From Actinomycetota bacterium (GTDB lineage Bacteria; Actinomycetota; Actinomycetes; S36-B12): DNA of 64,000 bases. Position 1 is the stretch's first letter. Each line of letters opens with the position of its first letter. Location of the stretch: NCBI GenBank assembly GCA_016717115.1, contig JADKGE010000006.1:228534-292533 (forward strand), written 5' to 3'. Below, in pieces: positions 54,362 to 63,510 of the stretch. The notes under the pieces are model-generated. The model made no database searches, was not told where the DNA came from, and saw only the letters and a list, made by a program, of their open reading frames with translations. The position numbers were made by a program, and so were the translations under genes.

Positions 54362-57300
54362 ATGGCCAAGCCAGGCAGCCCAGATACCCCTTCCTCCGTA
54401 GAGGTAGCGCCCGCCCTCCCGCCGCCGTCGGCCGTGGCCCAACGTGCGCCTGGAAGCCAGGCACCGAAGGATGCCCTCCAGGACGATGCACGACGTGCGA
54501 GGGAGCACCTCGCCCTGGCGGCGCGGCAGGCCGAGGCGCTCCTGACCGCTGCACACCCGGACCGGGCGATCACGGCGACCGAGCGACTCGACACGGCGGA
54601 GGGAGTGGCCGCCGAGCTCCTCGCGACCGCAGAGCGGACGGCGCTGGAGCTCCTGTCGACCGCCGAGCAGGCGGCCGCCGAGGTGTCGACCAGCGCGGAA
54701 CTGTTCGCCGCGATGTTCCGCGACCACGGAGCCGTCATGCTCCTCATCGACGCGGTCAGCGGCTCCATCGTCGACGCCAACCCGGCCGCAGCTGCCTTCT
54801 ACGGCTACTCGGTGGACGCACTACGCAGGATGCTCATCACGCAGATCAACGTTCTGCCGCCGGAGGAGGTCGCCCAGCGACGGATGGACGCGGCGGCCAA
54901 CAAGCGCAACCCCTTCGTCTTTCCGCACCGACTCGCCAGCGGTGAGGTCCGCACGGTGGAGGTCTACTCGTCCCCGATCCACGACGGGAACCTCCTACTG
55001 TCGATCATTCACGACGTGCAGGACAGGGTGCTGGCCGCGCAGTCGCTGGCGAAGTCCGAGGAGCGACTCCACCTCATACTGGGGGCGTCCCGACTCGGCA
55101 CCTGGGACTGGAACATGCAGACCGGCGACGTCGTGGTCGACGAGCGGTGGGCCGAGATCGCCGGCTATCGCCTTGCGGACCTCGAACCGGTGACCTTCCA
55201 CACCGTGCGGCGGCTGGCGCACCCCGACGACCTCGTCGAGGCCGACCGTGTCGCCGACGAGCACTGCCGCGGGCTGGTCGACTACTACGACGTGGAACTG
55301 CGCATGCGCCACCACGACGGCCATTGGATGTGGATCCACGATCGCGGCCGCATCGTCGAGCGGACGGCGGACAGCCGACCTCTGCGGATGACCGGTACCC
55401 GCGAGGACATCAGCCGGGCTCGGGTCGACGCCGAACGGCTGGCCCAAGCCGAGGAGGAGTCGCGGCTGGCGTTCGACCGCTCCAGGGTCGCCACGTGCTT
55501 GGTCTCCAATGACGGCCGCATCGTTCGGGCGAATGCCGCCATCTGCGACCTGCTCGGTCGTAGTGAAGCCGAACTGCTCTCCCTGACGTTCCTCGACGTG
55601 ACCCATCCCGACGACGTCTCGGTCAGCATGGACCTCGTGCGGGAGCTGCTGGCGGGCCAACGCCCGAGCATCCGGCTCACCAAGAGGTACGTGACGGGCG
55701 ACGGGCGCGTCGTGTGGGGCGACGTGACGGTCTCGGCCATGCGCGACGACGAGGGCAATGTACGCCACCGGATCGCCCAGATCCTGGACGTGACCGCCGA
55801 GCATGCCCTTCGCCAGTCTCTGGAGGAGGCCCAGCGCATCGCCCACGTCGGCAGCTGGCAGCTGGATGTGGCTTCCGGCGCCGTGGTCTGGACACCCGAG
55901 CTGTTCGCCATGTTCGGGCTGGACCCCGCGGGTACGGTGCTGGACTACCTCGACCAGGAGCCGCTGTTCACGCCCGAGAGCTGGGAACGCCTGTCACGCG
56001 CCGTCGCCGCCACGCAGGACACCGGCGCACCGTACGAGCTCGAGCTCGAGATCGTCCGCTCCGATGGGACGCACGGCTGGCTGCTCGCCCGCGGGGAGGC
56101 CGTCCGCGACGCGCGCGGCGCCATCGTGGAGCTCCATGGCGTCACCCTCGACATCACCGAGCGCAGCCTGGCGGAGAAGGCGGTGGCGGCCAGCGAGGCC
56201 GACTTGCGCCTTGTCCTCGACACCACAAGCGATGCGGTCATGCGGCTCGACCCGGACGGACGCATCGAGTACGTCAACCGTCAGGCCGAGAGGAACTCGG
56301 GCATCCCGCTCGATCAGTGGGTCGGTCGGACGTTCGCAGAAATGGGGTACGGCGATTTCGCAGAGGCGTGGGACCGGTACGACCAGCAGGTCTTCGACAC
56401 CGGAGTGCCGCTCACGTTCGAGTTCGAGATCGACAACGCCGAGGGCCACCGGTGGTACGAGACCAAGGTCGCCCCGGAGTTCGATGCCGACGGGTTGGTC
56501 GCGCACGTCGTCCAGACAAGCCGCGACGTCACCGAGCGCGCTCGGGTGGAGGCGGCCCTGCGTGCGAGCGAGGCCCAACTCGAACAGGCCCAGCGCATCG
56601 CCCACGTGGGCAGCTGGCAGCTGGACGTGGCGACGAACGCCGTGGTGTGGTCAGAGGAGCTCTACCTCATGCTGGGCCTTGACCCACGTCAACCGGCGCC
56701 GGAATACCCGGACCACCACCGGATGTTCACGCCGGCCAGTTGGGAGTCGCTGAGCGGCGCACTGGCCCACACCCGAGAGACCGGTGACCCCTACGAGCTC
56801 GAGCTCGAGATGGTCCGCACCGACGGCACGCATGGGTGGATGCTGGCCCGAGGTGAGGCGGTGCTCGGCACCGACGGCACCATCGTCGGCCTGCAGGGGG
56901 TTGCGCTCGACATCACCGACCGCAAGCTGGCGGGAGACGAGCTGCGGGCACTCGCAACCCAGGATCCGCTCACGGGGCTGGCGAACCGGGCCGCGCTGGT
57001 CGAGGAGATCACTCGCGCCGTCAGTTCCGGGCGCCGCTCGGAACGCGCCACAGCGGTCCTGATGATCGATCTCGACCACTTCAAGAACGTCAACGACACC
57101 CTGGGGCACAGCTCCGGCGATGAGCTCCTGAAGGCGGCCGCCCGGCGCATCGAGAGCGTCGTCAGGTCGGGCGACCTGGCCGCTCGACCGGGCGGCGACG
57201 AGTTCGTCGTCGTGATGCGCGGGCTCGAGAGCCCTGTCGAGGCGGTCCGGGCCGCGTGGCGCCTCGTCGAGGAGTTCCGCAAGCCCTTCTCGACAAGAGG

Positions 57301-58249
57301 AGCCGAGCTCTACGCGACGGCGAGCATCGGGGTGGCCTTCACGAACGGCGCCAGTGACGCCGACGACCTGGTGCGCGAGGCGGATACGGCGATGTATGCC
57401 GCGAAGGAGCAGGGTCGCGACCGCGTCTCGGTGTTCAACGAGGACCAGCGGGCCGTGGTGTCAGCGCGCATGGGAGTCGAGGCGGACCTTCGACACGCGT
57501 TGGAGCGGGGCCAGCTGGCCGTGTGGTACCAGCCCGAGGTCAGCCTCACCAGCGGCGCGGTACTGGCCGTCGAGGCCCTCCTGCGCTGGCGGCACCCCGA
57601 CGGCTCGATCTGGACCGCGTCCCGGTTCGTCGACGTGGCCGAGGACACCGGCCTGATCCTCGACATCGGCACCTTCGTCCTGCAGCAGGCCTGTTCCCAT
57701 GCCGCCGACTGGGTGGCGACTCACCCGGGTCGCGCGACGTCCGTAAGGGTCAACCTGTCGGCCCTCCAGCTCGGCGAGGCCGGACTGCTGGCCAGCCTCG
57801 ACGATGCACTCGCCAGCAGCGGCCTTGACCCGGCCCTGCTCTGCGCGGAGATCACCGAAACCGCCCTTCTGCGCGAGACGGCGACTGTGACCGCCAACCT
57901 CGCCGGTATCCGCGAGCGGGGCATCGACATCGCCCTCGACGACTTCGGAACGGGCTATGCGTCGCTGTCGTACTTGCGCCAGTATCCGGTCGATGTCCTC
58001 AAGATCGACCGCACCTTCATCGCCCACATGACCAGCAGGGATCACGACAGGCGACTCGTGGCCGGCATCATCGCCCTCGCCGGCGCGCTCGACATCACCG
58101 TGACGGCCGAAGGCGTGGAGTACGAGGCCCAGGCGACGCTCCTTCGCGCCATGGGCTGCCCGGGCGCCCAGGGCTACCTCTTCGCGCAGGCCGTGCCGCC
58201 CGATCAGGTCAGCGGCCTGCTCACCACCGTCTACCCCCACGGGATGTGA
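54362..58249 (+). CDS. Multi-PAS GGDEF/EAL cyclic-di-GMP enzyme
   Basis: 1295-aa cytoplasmic signalling protein without membrane segments. Ala/Glu-rich coiled coil (about 35-115), then about six PAS/PAC units (roughly 118-225, 235-360, 375-480, 488-605, 615-730, 740-855), GGDEF domain (about 860-1025) and EAL domain (about 1035-1285). GGDEF motif intact at 944-948 with the inhibitory RxxD (RSGD) five residues before it. EAL motif intact, with NLSALQL, EITETALL, DDFGTGYASLSYL, LKIDRTFI, AEGVE and the final GAQGYLFA. Both making and breaking of c-di-GMP are therefore possible. Units 4 and 6 are near copies. Start ATG 54362 after AAGGGGG. Confidence 0.93.
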   Translation: MAKPGSPDTPSSVEVAPALPPPSAVAQRAPGSQAPKDALQDDARRAREHLALAARQAEALLTAAHPDRAITATERLDTAEGVAAELLATAERTALELLSTAEQAAAEVSTSAELFAAMFRDHGAVMLLIDAVSGSIVDANPAAAAFYGYSVDALRRMLITQINVLPPEEVAQRRMDAAANKRNPFVFPHRLASGEVRTVEVYSSPIHDGNLLLSIIHDVQDRVLAAQSLAKSEERLHLILGASRLGTWDWNMQTGDVVVDERWAEIAGYRLADLEPVTFHTVRRLAHPDDLVEADRVADEHCRGLVDYYDVELRMRHHDGHWMWIHDRGRIVERTADSRPLRMTGTREDISRARVDAERLAQAEEESRLAFDRSRVATCLVSNDGRIVRANAAICDLLGRSEAELLSLTFLDVTHPDDVSVSMDLVRELLAGQRPSIRLTKRYVTGDGRVVWGDVTVSAMRDDEGNVRHRIAQILDVTAEHALRQSLEEAQRIAHVGSWQLDVASGAVVWTPELFAMFGLDPAGTVLDYLDQEPLFTPESWERLSRAVAATQDTGAPYELELEIVRSDGTHGWLLARGEAVRDARGAIVELHGVTLDITERSLAEKAVAASEADLRLVLDTTSDAVMRLDPDGRIEYVNRQAERNSGIPLDQWVGRTFAEMGYGDFAEAWDRYDQQVFDTGVPLTFEFEIDNAEGHRWYETKVAPEFDADGLVAHVVQTSRDVTERARVEAALRASEAQLEQAQRIAHVGSWQLDVATNAVVWSEELYLMLGLDPRQPAPEYPDHHRMFTPASWESLSGALAHTRETGDPYELELEMVRTDGTHGWMLARGEAVLGTDGTIVGLQGVALDITDRKLAGDELRALATQDPLTGLANRAALVEEITRAVSSGRRSERATAVLMIDLDHFKNVNDTLGHSSGDELLKAAARRIESVVRSGDLAARPGGDEFVVVMRGLESPVEAVRAAWRLVEEFRKPFSTRGAELYATASIGVAFTNGASDADDLVREADTAMYAAKEQGRDRVSVFNEDQRAVVSARMGVEADLRHALERGQLAVWYQPEVSLTSGAVLAVEALLRWRHPDGSIWTASRFVDVAEDTGLILDIGTFVLQQACSHAADWVATHPGRATSVRVNLSALQLGEAGLLASLDDALASSGLDPALLCAEITETALLRETATVTANLAGIRERGIDIALDDFGTGYASLSYLRQYPVDVLKIDRTFIAHMTSRDHDRRLVAGIIALAGALDITVTAEGVEYEAQATLLRAMGCPGAQGYLFAQAVPPDQVSGLLTTVYPHGM

Positions 58250-58260
58250 GCTCCCGAACA

Positions 58261-58303
58261 ACCAAGCGTCGCGCAGCCCCTGAGGGACTGCGCGACGCCT
58301 GGT
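58261..58303. terminator. Bidirectional terminator between PAS/EAL gene and sugar operon
   Basis: Perfect 11-bp stem (58266-58276 with 58288-58298) extended outward by ACCA/TGGT after one mismatch and inward by CCC/GGG. It lies between two convergent stops, 58249 and 58324. Confidence 0.82.
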
Positions 58304-58323
58304 TCTGTCGTTCGTTACGGGAA

Positions 58324-59307
58324 CTAGCAGGTGGAGCGGTACTGCGCGGCCTTGCCGGCCGGGGTGTCGATGTTGCTCTTGGTGAGAATCGAGAACCCGG
58401 TGGTGATCTTCTTCTTGGTGGGCAGTCCACGCAGCGCGTTGACGGCCTGGTTAACGCCCTGCACGCCGATCTGGTACGGCTGCTGAGCGATGAGGGCCTG
58501 CACGGTGCCGGCCTTCAGAGCCTTGACCTGGTCGGGACCGGCGTCGAAGCCGATGACCACAACCTGGCCTTCCTTGCCAGCCTGCTTGATGCCGGTAGCG
58601 GCACCCTGCGCCGAGAACAGGTTGCTGGCGAAGATGGCCTTCAGATCAGGATCCTTGGCCAGAGCGGCCGTGGTGATCTGAGCGGCGATCGCCGGCTCGT
58701 TGTTCGAGTACTGCTGGCCGACCGAGACGTACTTGCCACCGCTGGCGGCAACTGCGTCCTGGAAGCCCTTGTCACGCGCGTCGGTGGTGCTGATGCCCGG
58801 CTTGACGCCGATGCCCAGGACCTTGCCGCCGTCCGGAACGAGCTTCTTCACTGCCGCGAATGCTGCTGCGCCACCGGCAAGGTTGTTCGACGCGATCTGC
58901 GACACGGCGAAACTCGGGTCCTTGACCGTGGTGTCGACAAGCACGACCTTGATCCCTGACTTCGCAGCCTGCTCAAGAGGCTTCTGCATCGCGTTGACAT
59001 CGTTGGGAGCGATCAGGATGGCATCTGGCTTGCTCGCCACTACCGACGCCAGGATCGGGCGCTGGAGTGTTGCATCGAACTTCGCCGGGCCCTGGGTCGA
59101 CGTGGTCACGCCCAACTTCTTGGCCGCAGCCTTCACGCCGCACTCCATGGTGATGTAGAACCCATCACCCTTGACGCCCTGAATGAACACAACGTTCTCG
59201 CCAGCAGCGTTGGCCACTGGTGCGATACCCATTGTCAGGCCGACAGCGACGCCAGCGGTAACCGCCATCACCGCCGTCTTCTTGACGAGGTTATTGCTCT
59301 TCACCAT
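58324..59307 (-). CDS. Sugar ABC transporter substrate-binding protein (RbsB-like)
   Basis: 327-aa type I binding protein. Sec signal peptide ending VANAAG (cleavage near residue 34), no lipobox. Family pattern: GDGFYITMECGVKAAAKKLGV, ILIAPNDVNAMQKPLEQAAKSGIKVVLVDT, ASNNLAGG and IGFDAGPDQVKALKAG. Only two Cys, one at the very C-terminus. Last gene of the carbohydrate operon, directly abutting the permease stop; being promoter-distal it may have its own control. Substrate probably a monosaccharide or polyol. Confidence 0.9.
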   Translation of the reverse strand: MVKSNNLVKKTAVMAVTAGVAVGLTMGIAPVANAAGENVVFIQGVKGDGFYITMECGVKAAAKKLGVTTSTQGPAKFDATLQRPILASVVASKPDAILIAPNDVNAMQKPLEQAAKSGIKVVLVDTTVKDPSFAVSQIASNNLAGGAAAFAAVKKLVPDGGKVLGIGVKPGISTTDARDKGFQDAVAASGGKYVSVGQQYSNNEPAIAAQITTAALAKDPDLKAIFASNLFSAQGAATGIKQAGKEGQVVVIGFDAGPDQVKALKAGTVQALIAQQPYQIGVQGVNQAVNALRGLPTKKKITTGFSILTKSNIDTPAGKAAQYRSTC

Positions 59308-60402
59308 CTACCCATCCTTCTCTCTGTTCCCCAGTTCTTCATCGCCGACTTGGCGATGCTTGGGCTTGCGCCCCGATCCGCGTTGCGACTTCGTTCGCCG
59401 CAGTCCGTCCAGGTAGACGGCGCCGATCAGGAAGATTCCGACTACAACGCCCTGCCAGTAGGCCTCCACGCCGATGATAATGAAGCCTGACTCCAAAACT
59501 ACTGGTATCAGGAGACCGATGACGGTGCCAAAGATGGATCCGATTCCTCCGAAGAGGCTCGTTCCACCGATGACGACGCCGGCCACGACGGTCAGGGCCG
59601 TCATGGACTGACCACCGATGGTGGTCTGCTGGTAGAACGCCAGGCTCAGGATGCCGGCGAATCCGGCACATGCGCCGCTGATGACGTAGACCATGATCAG
59701 CTGCCAGTCGACGTTGATGCCAACGCGGCGGCACGCCTCTGCATTGGACCCCACCGCGAAGGTGAACAGGCCGAACCTGGTCCGGTGCAGCAGGATGCTG
59801 CCGAGGATCACGACCACCGCAGAGATGACGGTGAGGGTCGGGACCTCCCAGAAGATGTTGCCGAAGCCCACGACGTCGACGAACACCTCCGGTACGTCGG
59901 TGAGGTCGATGCCGCCGGTGAGTACTTGGGCAAGGCCGAGCGCCATTCCCAGGGTGCCCAGCGTGACGATGAACGCCGGGACCTTCGCCTTGGCGACGAG
60001 GAACCCGTTGAGCAGGCCCCAGGCAGCTCCGCAACCCGTCGCCACCAGGACACCGACGATCGCGGTACCCCAGCCGGAGGCCCCCATGCTGCCCATCACC
60101 TTGGCGGCGACGACGCTGCTGAAGATCAGCACCGAGCCGATCGACAGGTCGATGCCCGCCGTGATGATCACCAGAGTCGCCCCGACCCCGAGCACGGCGA
60201 AGATCGACGTGTTGACGATGATGGACCGCAGGTTGAAGACCGTTGGGAAGGCCTCCGGCGCCATCACCGAGAAGACGATGCAGATGGCAAGGAGAACCAG
60301 GACGATCTGGGCAGCCTGGATCCGGGTGAGCCGGCGCCACAGGCTCATACGCTCGTTGTCCACCAGGTTGACGGCCTGCTTCATCTGAAGGTCGGTGCTC
60401 AT
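59308..60402 (-). CDS. Sugar ABC transporter permease (RbsC-like)
   Basis: 364-aa inner-membrane permease with 8-10 helices. Family segments: GVGATLVIITAGIDLSIGSVL, GLLNGFLVAKAKVPAFIVTLGTLG, FAVGSNAEACRRVGINV and GVVIGGTSLFGGIGSI. Hydrophilic basic C-tail of about 30 residues. Overlaps the ATPase gene by 4 nt. Confidence 0.92.
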   Translation of the reverse strand: MSTDLQMKQAVNLVDNERMSLWRRLTRIQAAQIVLVLLAICIVFSVMAPEAFPTVFNLRSIIVNTSIFAVLGVGATLVIITAGIDLSIGSVLIFSSVVAAKVMGSMGASGWGTAIVGVLVATGCGAAWGLLNGFLVAKAKVPAFIVTLGTLGMALGLAQVLTGGIDLTDVPEVFVDVVGFGNIFWEVPTLTVISAVVVILGSILLHRTRFGLFTFAVGSNAEACRRVGINVDWQLIMVYVISGACAGFAGILSLAFYQQTTIGGQSMTALTVVAGVVIGGTSLFGGIGSIFGTVIGLLIPVVLESGFIIIGVEAYWQGVVVGIFLIGAVYLDGLRRTKSQRGSGRKPKHRQVGDEELGNREKDG

Positions 60403-61157
60403 GCCGCCGCCCCCTCGTCGAACTTGCCGGTCATCGTGGCCACCAGTTCCTCGATATTCGTCTTCGCAGCCTCGTACGTGGCGACTCGTCGCCCACGGCG
60501 CATGACCTGGATGTTGTCGGAGACCGCCAGCACCTCGGGCATCGAGTGGCTGATGAGCACCACTCCGATGCCCTTGTCGCGAACCCTCTTGATGAGTTCG
60601 AGCACGTTGTGCGTCTGCACGACGCCGAGCGCGGCCGTGGGCTCGTCGAGGAAGATGATCTTGCTCGCCCAGGCGGAGGCCCGCGCTACCGCGATGCTCT
60701 GCTTCTGACCACCCGACATCGTGCCCACCGGCTCGGTCAGCGTGCGGACCGTGGCACCGAGGTCATTGAAGGCCTCGATGCTCTGCTCGCGCATCGCCTT
60801 GCGGTTCATGAACCCGAGCGCTCCCAACAGCCCTCGCCGCTTGATCTCGCGGCCGAGGAAGAGGTTGTTCACGGGATCAAGGTGCGGGCACAGCGCCAGG
60901 TCCTGGTACACCGTCTCGATCCCCAGCGCACGAGCCTGGTGCGGAGAGGCGATGTGGACCTCTTCGCCCAGGAACGTCACCGTCCCACCCTCCCCCGGCT
61001 CGGTGCCGGCGAGGATCTTGATGAGCGTGCTCTTGCCCGCTCCGTTATCGCCGATGAGGGCTGTGACCTCACCGGCCTCGACGTCGAAGTCACAGCCGTC
61101 GAGAGCGACGACTTGGCCGTACGTCCGCACAATTCCACGTGCCTCGAGAATGGGCAT
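60399..61157 (-). CDS. Sugar ABC transporter ATP-binding protein, single ABC domain
   Basis: 252 aa. Walker A GDNGAGKS (36-43), signature MSGGQ (147-151), Walker B IIFLDEP (167-173). The RbsA/XylG type normally has two fused ABC domains; this protein has one, like FrcA, so it must work as a homodimer. 32 nt after the aldolase gene. Confidence 0.92.
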   Translation of the reverse strand: MPILEARGIVRTYGQVVALDGCDFDVEAGEVTALIGDNGAGKSTLIKILAGTEPGEGGTVTFLGEEVHIASPHQARALGIETVYQDLALCPHLDPVNNLFLGREIKRRGLLGALGFMNRKAMREQSIEAFNDLGATVRTLTEPVGTMSGGQKQSIAVARASAWASKIIFLDEPTAALGVVQTHNVLELIKRVRDKGIGVVLISHSMPEVLAVSDNIQVMRRGRRVATYEAAKTNIEELVATMTGKFDEGAAA

Positions 61158-61189
61158 CGATGTTCACACTTCCTCTACGTCGGATCTGC

Positions 61190-62116
61190 TCATGCCGGTG
61201 TGACGGAGAACCACGGTCGTGCCTTGCCCGCGATCGCCTCCCGCAGCGCCTCAAGTCGGGGCACTGCCACGTCGCTAAGGAACGTCTCGCGCTCGGCGCC
61301 CGTGAGTCCGATGGACTCCTTCCAGACCGAGCGGCCAGCGATGAAGCCCGAAGCTCCCCCATCATCGCAAGACACCTTGATGACTTCAGTGAATTTGTCG
61401 AAGTCGACGCCGGCACTCAGCACGGCCCAGGGCACCGTTACGGCATCGGCCAGCCGGTTGCAGCCCTTGGGGCTGCCCGGGTACTCGAGCTTCAGCAGGT
61501 CCGGCTTGAGGTCGGTGAGCAGGATGGCCGACTCGACGATGGCATCCTCACGCTGCTGGTCGGTCATCGCCTCAGCGCCGGGCAGCGGGTAGATGAGGTT
61601 CTCGATGACGGAGGGCAGGCCCACGGCGCGGCAGTCCTCGATGACCTCCCGCACGACCTGGAGCACCTCTTCGGTGAGATCAGGCTCGCCGTCGCCGCGC
61701 GTGCGTGCCGGGTTCATCATCACGAGGAACTTGACGGCCTGACCGCCCATGTCACGAACCCATGCGGCGTTCTGCTCCGGGATGCGATGGGTGCGCGGCT
61801 CGTCGTTGTACTTGCCTCGGTCCGACGGCTCCGCAGCAACGAGAAGGCCGCAGTTGGGTGCCAGGGATCCGCTGTCCCGAACAGCGGGGACGCCGAAGTC
61901 GGGATCGAGCAGGATGCCAGTGGCGAGTGGCGTGAGATGACGGGCGACGTCGATCTTCGCCTGCCTCAGGTCGTCGATCGTGGGGTCGACGCCGACCGCC
62001 GCGAACATGCGGCGCAGCGTGTTTCGCTGATCCATCGCAATGATGGCAAACGATCCGTCGTCGTCCGCGATCGCGGACAGGGTGACGGGTGTGCTCGGTC
62101 CGGTGGCCGAGGTCAT
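61190..62116 (-). CDS. Class I aldolase, LacD/YihT-like
   Basis: 308-aa TIM-barrel aldolase. FAIIAMDQRNTLRRMF near the N-terminus, GILLDPDFGVPA (67-78), and Lys209 in LLKLEYPGSPKG as probable Schiff base, at the position used by tagatose 1,6-bisphosphate aldolase LacD and sulfofructose-1-phosphate aldolase YihT. A ketose phosphate would be split into a triose phosphate and an aldehyde. ATG 62116 overlaps the kinase stop (ATGA). The exact substrate is open. Confidence 0.85.
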   Translation of the reverse strand: MTSATGPSTPVTLSAIADDDGSFAIIAMDQRNTLRRMFAAVGVDPTIDDLRQAKIDVARHLTPLATGILLDPDFGVPAVRDSGSLAPNCGLLVAAEPSDRGKYNDEPRTHRIPEQNAAWVRDMGGQAVKFLVMMNPARTRGDGEPDLTEEVLQVVREVIEDCRAVGLPSVIENLIYPLPGAEAMTDQQREDAIVESAILLTDLKPDLLKLEYPGSPKGCNRLADAVTVPWAVLSAGVDFDKFTEVIKVSCDDGGASGFIAGRSVWKESIGLTGAERETFLSDVAVPRLEALREAIAGKARPWFSVTPA

Positions 62117-63510
62117 GTGACCAGCTCCTCTGTGTGTTGGGTGGAAACTGTGGTGGATTCGCGCTGCGCGACGACCGCGCGCGCTGCTCCGGCCGCCTGC
62201 GCGGCGAAGTGAGCGGCGCCGTGGGCTCCTGGCTGGGCGACCTCGCTCACGGTGATCCCCGGCATCAGCTGCGCCTTGCCGCGGAGGACACCGTGCAACT
62301 GCGCCCATCCCCCCGCCGCGACGGCGTGCTCGTACGGGCCGGCGATGTCGGCGATGGCGGAGAGCAGGTCGGCGGTCTGGTCGAGCACATAGGCCATCGC
62401 GGCCGCCCACACCTCGTCCGGAGTGGCGTACTCCCGCAGACGGATCGTCACCTCGTTGGTCCAGCCGGGCGGCTCGGACACGAGCACGTTCGTGCCGCGG
62501 ACATCCGTGGGCTGCCAGGCGTTCGCGACGTGGCGTCGCGCGCCGAGGCTCTTCGCCCCCAGCATGGACAGCACCCTGCCCAGCACGAGGCCCGAACGGG
62601 TCGCGCCGAGGATGGCGGTGGAGCCGGGCAGGCAGTGCCGACCTGCGCTCAGCCCCCGTGCCACAAGCGAGCTGCGCTCGTCGTTCGTCAGGGTGCGCGG
62701 CACCGTGCGAAGGATGACGTCCGCCGTTCCGCACGAGTCGAAGAGGTCGTCGCCGCCCACCGCACCCGCCCCGACGGAGTTCACCAGGTGGTCATGGCCG
62801 GCGACCGTGACCGCCGCACCCCGCAGCGCCAGCGGCGCGTCGCCCGCTACCTCGCCGAGGCTCGTGCCTGCGGGCACCAGTTCGGGAAGGAAGTCGGCAC
62901 GAAGGCCGAGGCGGCCCAGTGCGCCGTTCCAGGGTCCGACCGACGCCTGGTCGAGCAGGCCGGTACGGGATGCGAGCGAGGGCTCGGTGCCCTGAACCCC
63001 CGTGAGCCGGAACGCGATGTACTCGAGGGCGTTGAGCCACCGGCCCCCACTCGGCACCTCGAGTCCCTGACGACGAAGCCAGAGAAGCTTCGCGAACGAG
63101 CACTCGGCCTTCGCCGCCAGCCCCGTGACGGCGGAGAACTCCGCCAGGAACTCCGGGGGCAGCGCGGCTAGCTCGTCGGCACCGCGCTGGTCGTACCAGG
63201 CGATGGCCGGCGTCACCGGACGTCCCTCGGCGTCGAGCACCACGCCCGTCTCGGCCAGGCCGGTGATGCCGATGCCGATGACGGGATGGCCGTCGCCGGC
63301 CGATGTCGCAAGGTCCAGCAGGACGGCTATCGCCGCGTCGGCGAGCCGATCGATGGGCATCTCGACCTGTCCGGCATGGCCAGCGTCCCAGCGCGTGAGA
63401 CTCGAAGCCGTGCCGACGACCTCACCGTCGAGGGTGAGCGCGACCCCCTTCATCGAGGTGGTGCCGACGTCGATGCCGAGAACGATCTCGCGAGCACTCG
63501 TGGAGATCAT
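62113..63510 (-). CDS. FGGY-family carbohydrate kinase
   Basis: 465-aa sugar kinase of the xylulokinase/gluconate/fuculokinase superfamily. N-terminal LGIDVGTTSMKGVAL phosphate loop, WYDQRG, catalytic Asp in AGHDHLVNSVGAGAV, and a late AVAAGGWAQLHGVLR adenosine segment. Probably phosphorylates a ketose. Overlaps both LacI and aldolase genes by 4 nt, tightly coupled. Confidence 0.88.
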   Translation of the reverse strand: MISTSAREIVLGIDVGTTSMKGVALTLDGEVVGTASSLTRWDAGHAGQVEMPIDRLADAAIAVLLDLATSAGDGHPVIGIGITGLAETGVVLDAEGRPVTPAIAWYDQRGADELAALPPEFLAEFSAVTGLAAKAECSFAKLLWLRRQGLEVPSGGRWLNALEYIAFRLTGVQGTEPSLASRTGLLDQASVGPWNGALGRLGLRADFLPELVPAGTSLGEVAGDAPLALRGAAVTVAGHDHLVNSVGAGAVGGDDLFDSCGTADVILRTVPRTLTNDERSSLVARGLSAGRHCLPGSTAILGATRSGLVLGRVLSMLGAKSLGARRHVANAWQPTDVRGTNVLVSEPPGWTNEVTIRLREYATPDEVWAAAMAYVLDQTADLLSAIADIAGPYEHAVAAGGWAQLHGVLRGKAQLMPGITVSEVAQPGAHGAAHFAAQAAGAARAVVAQRESTTVSTQHTEELVT

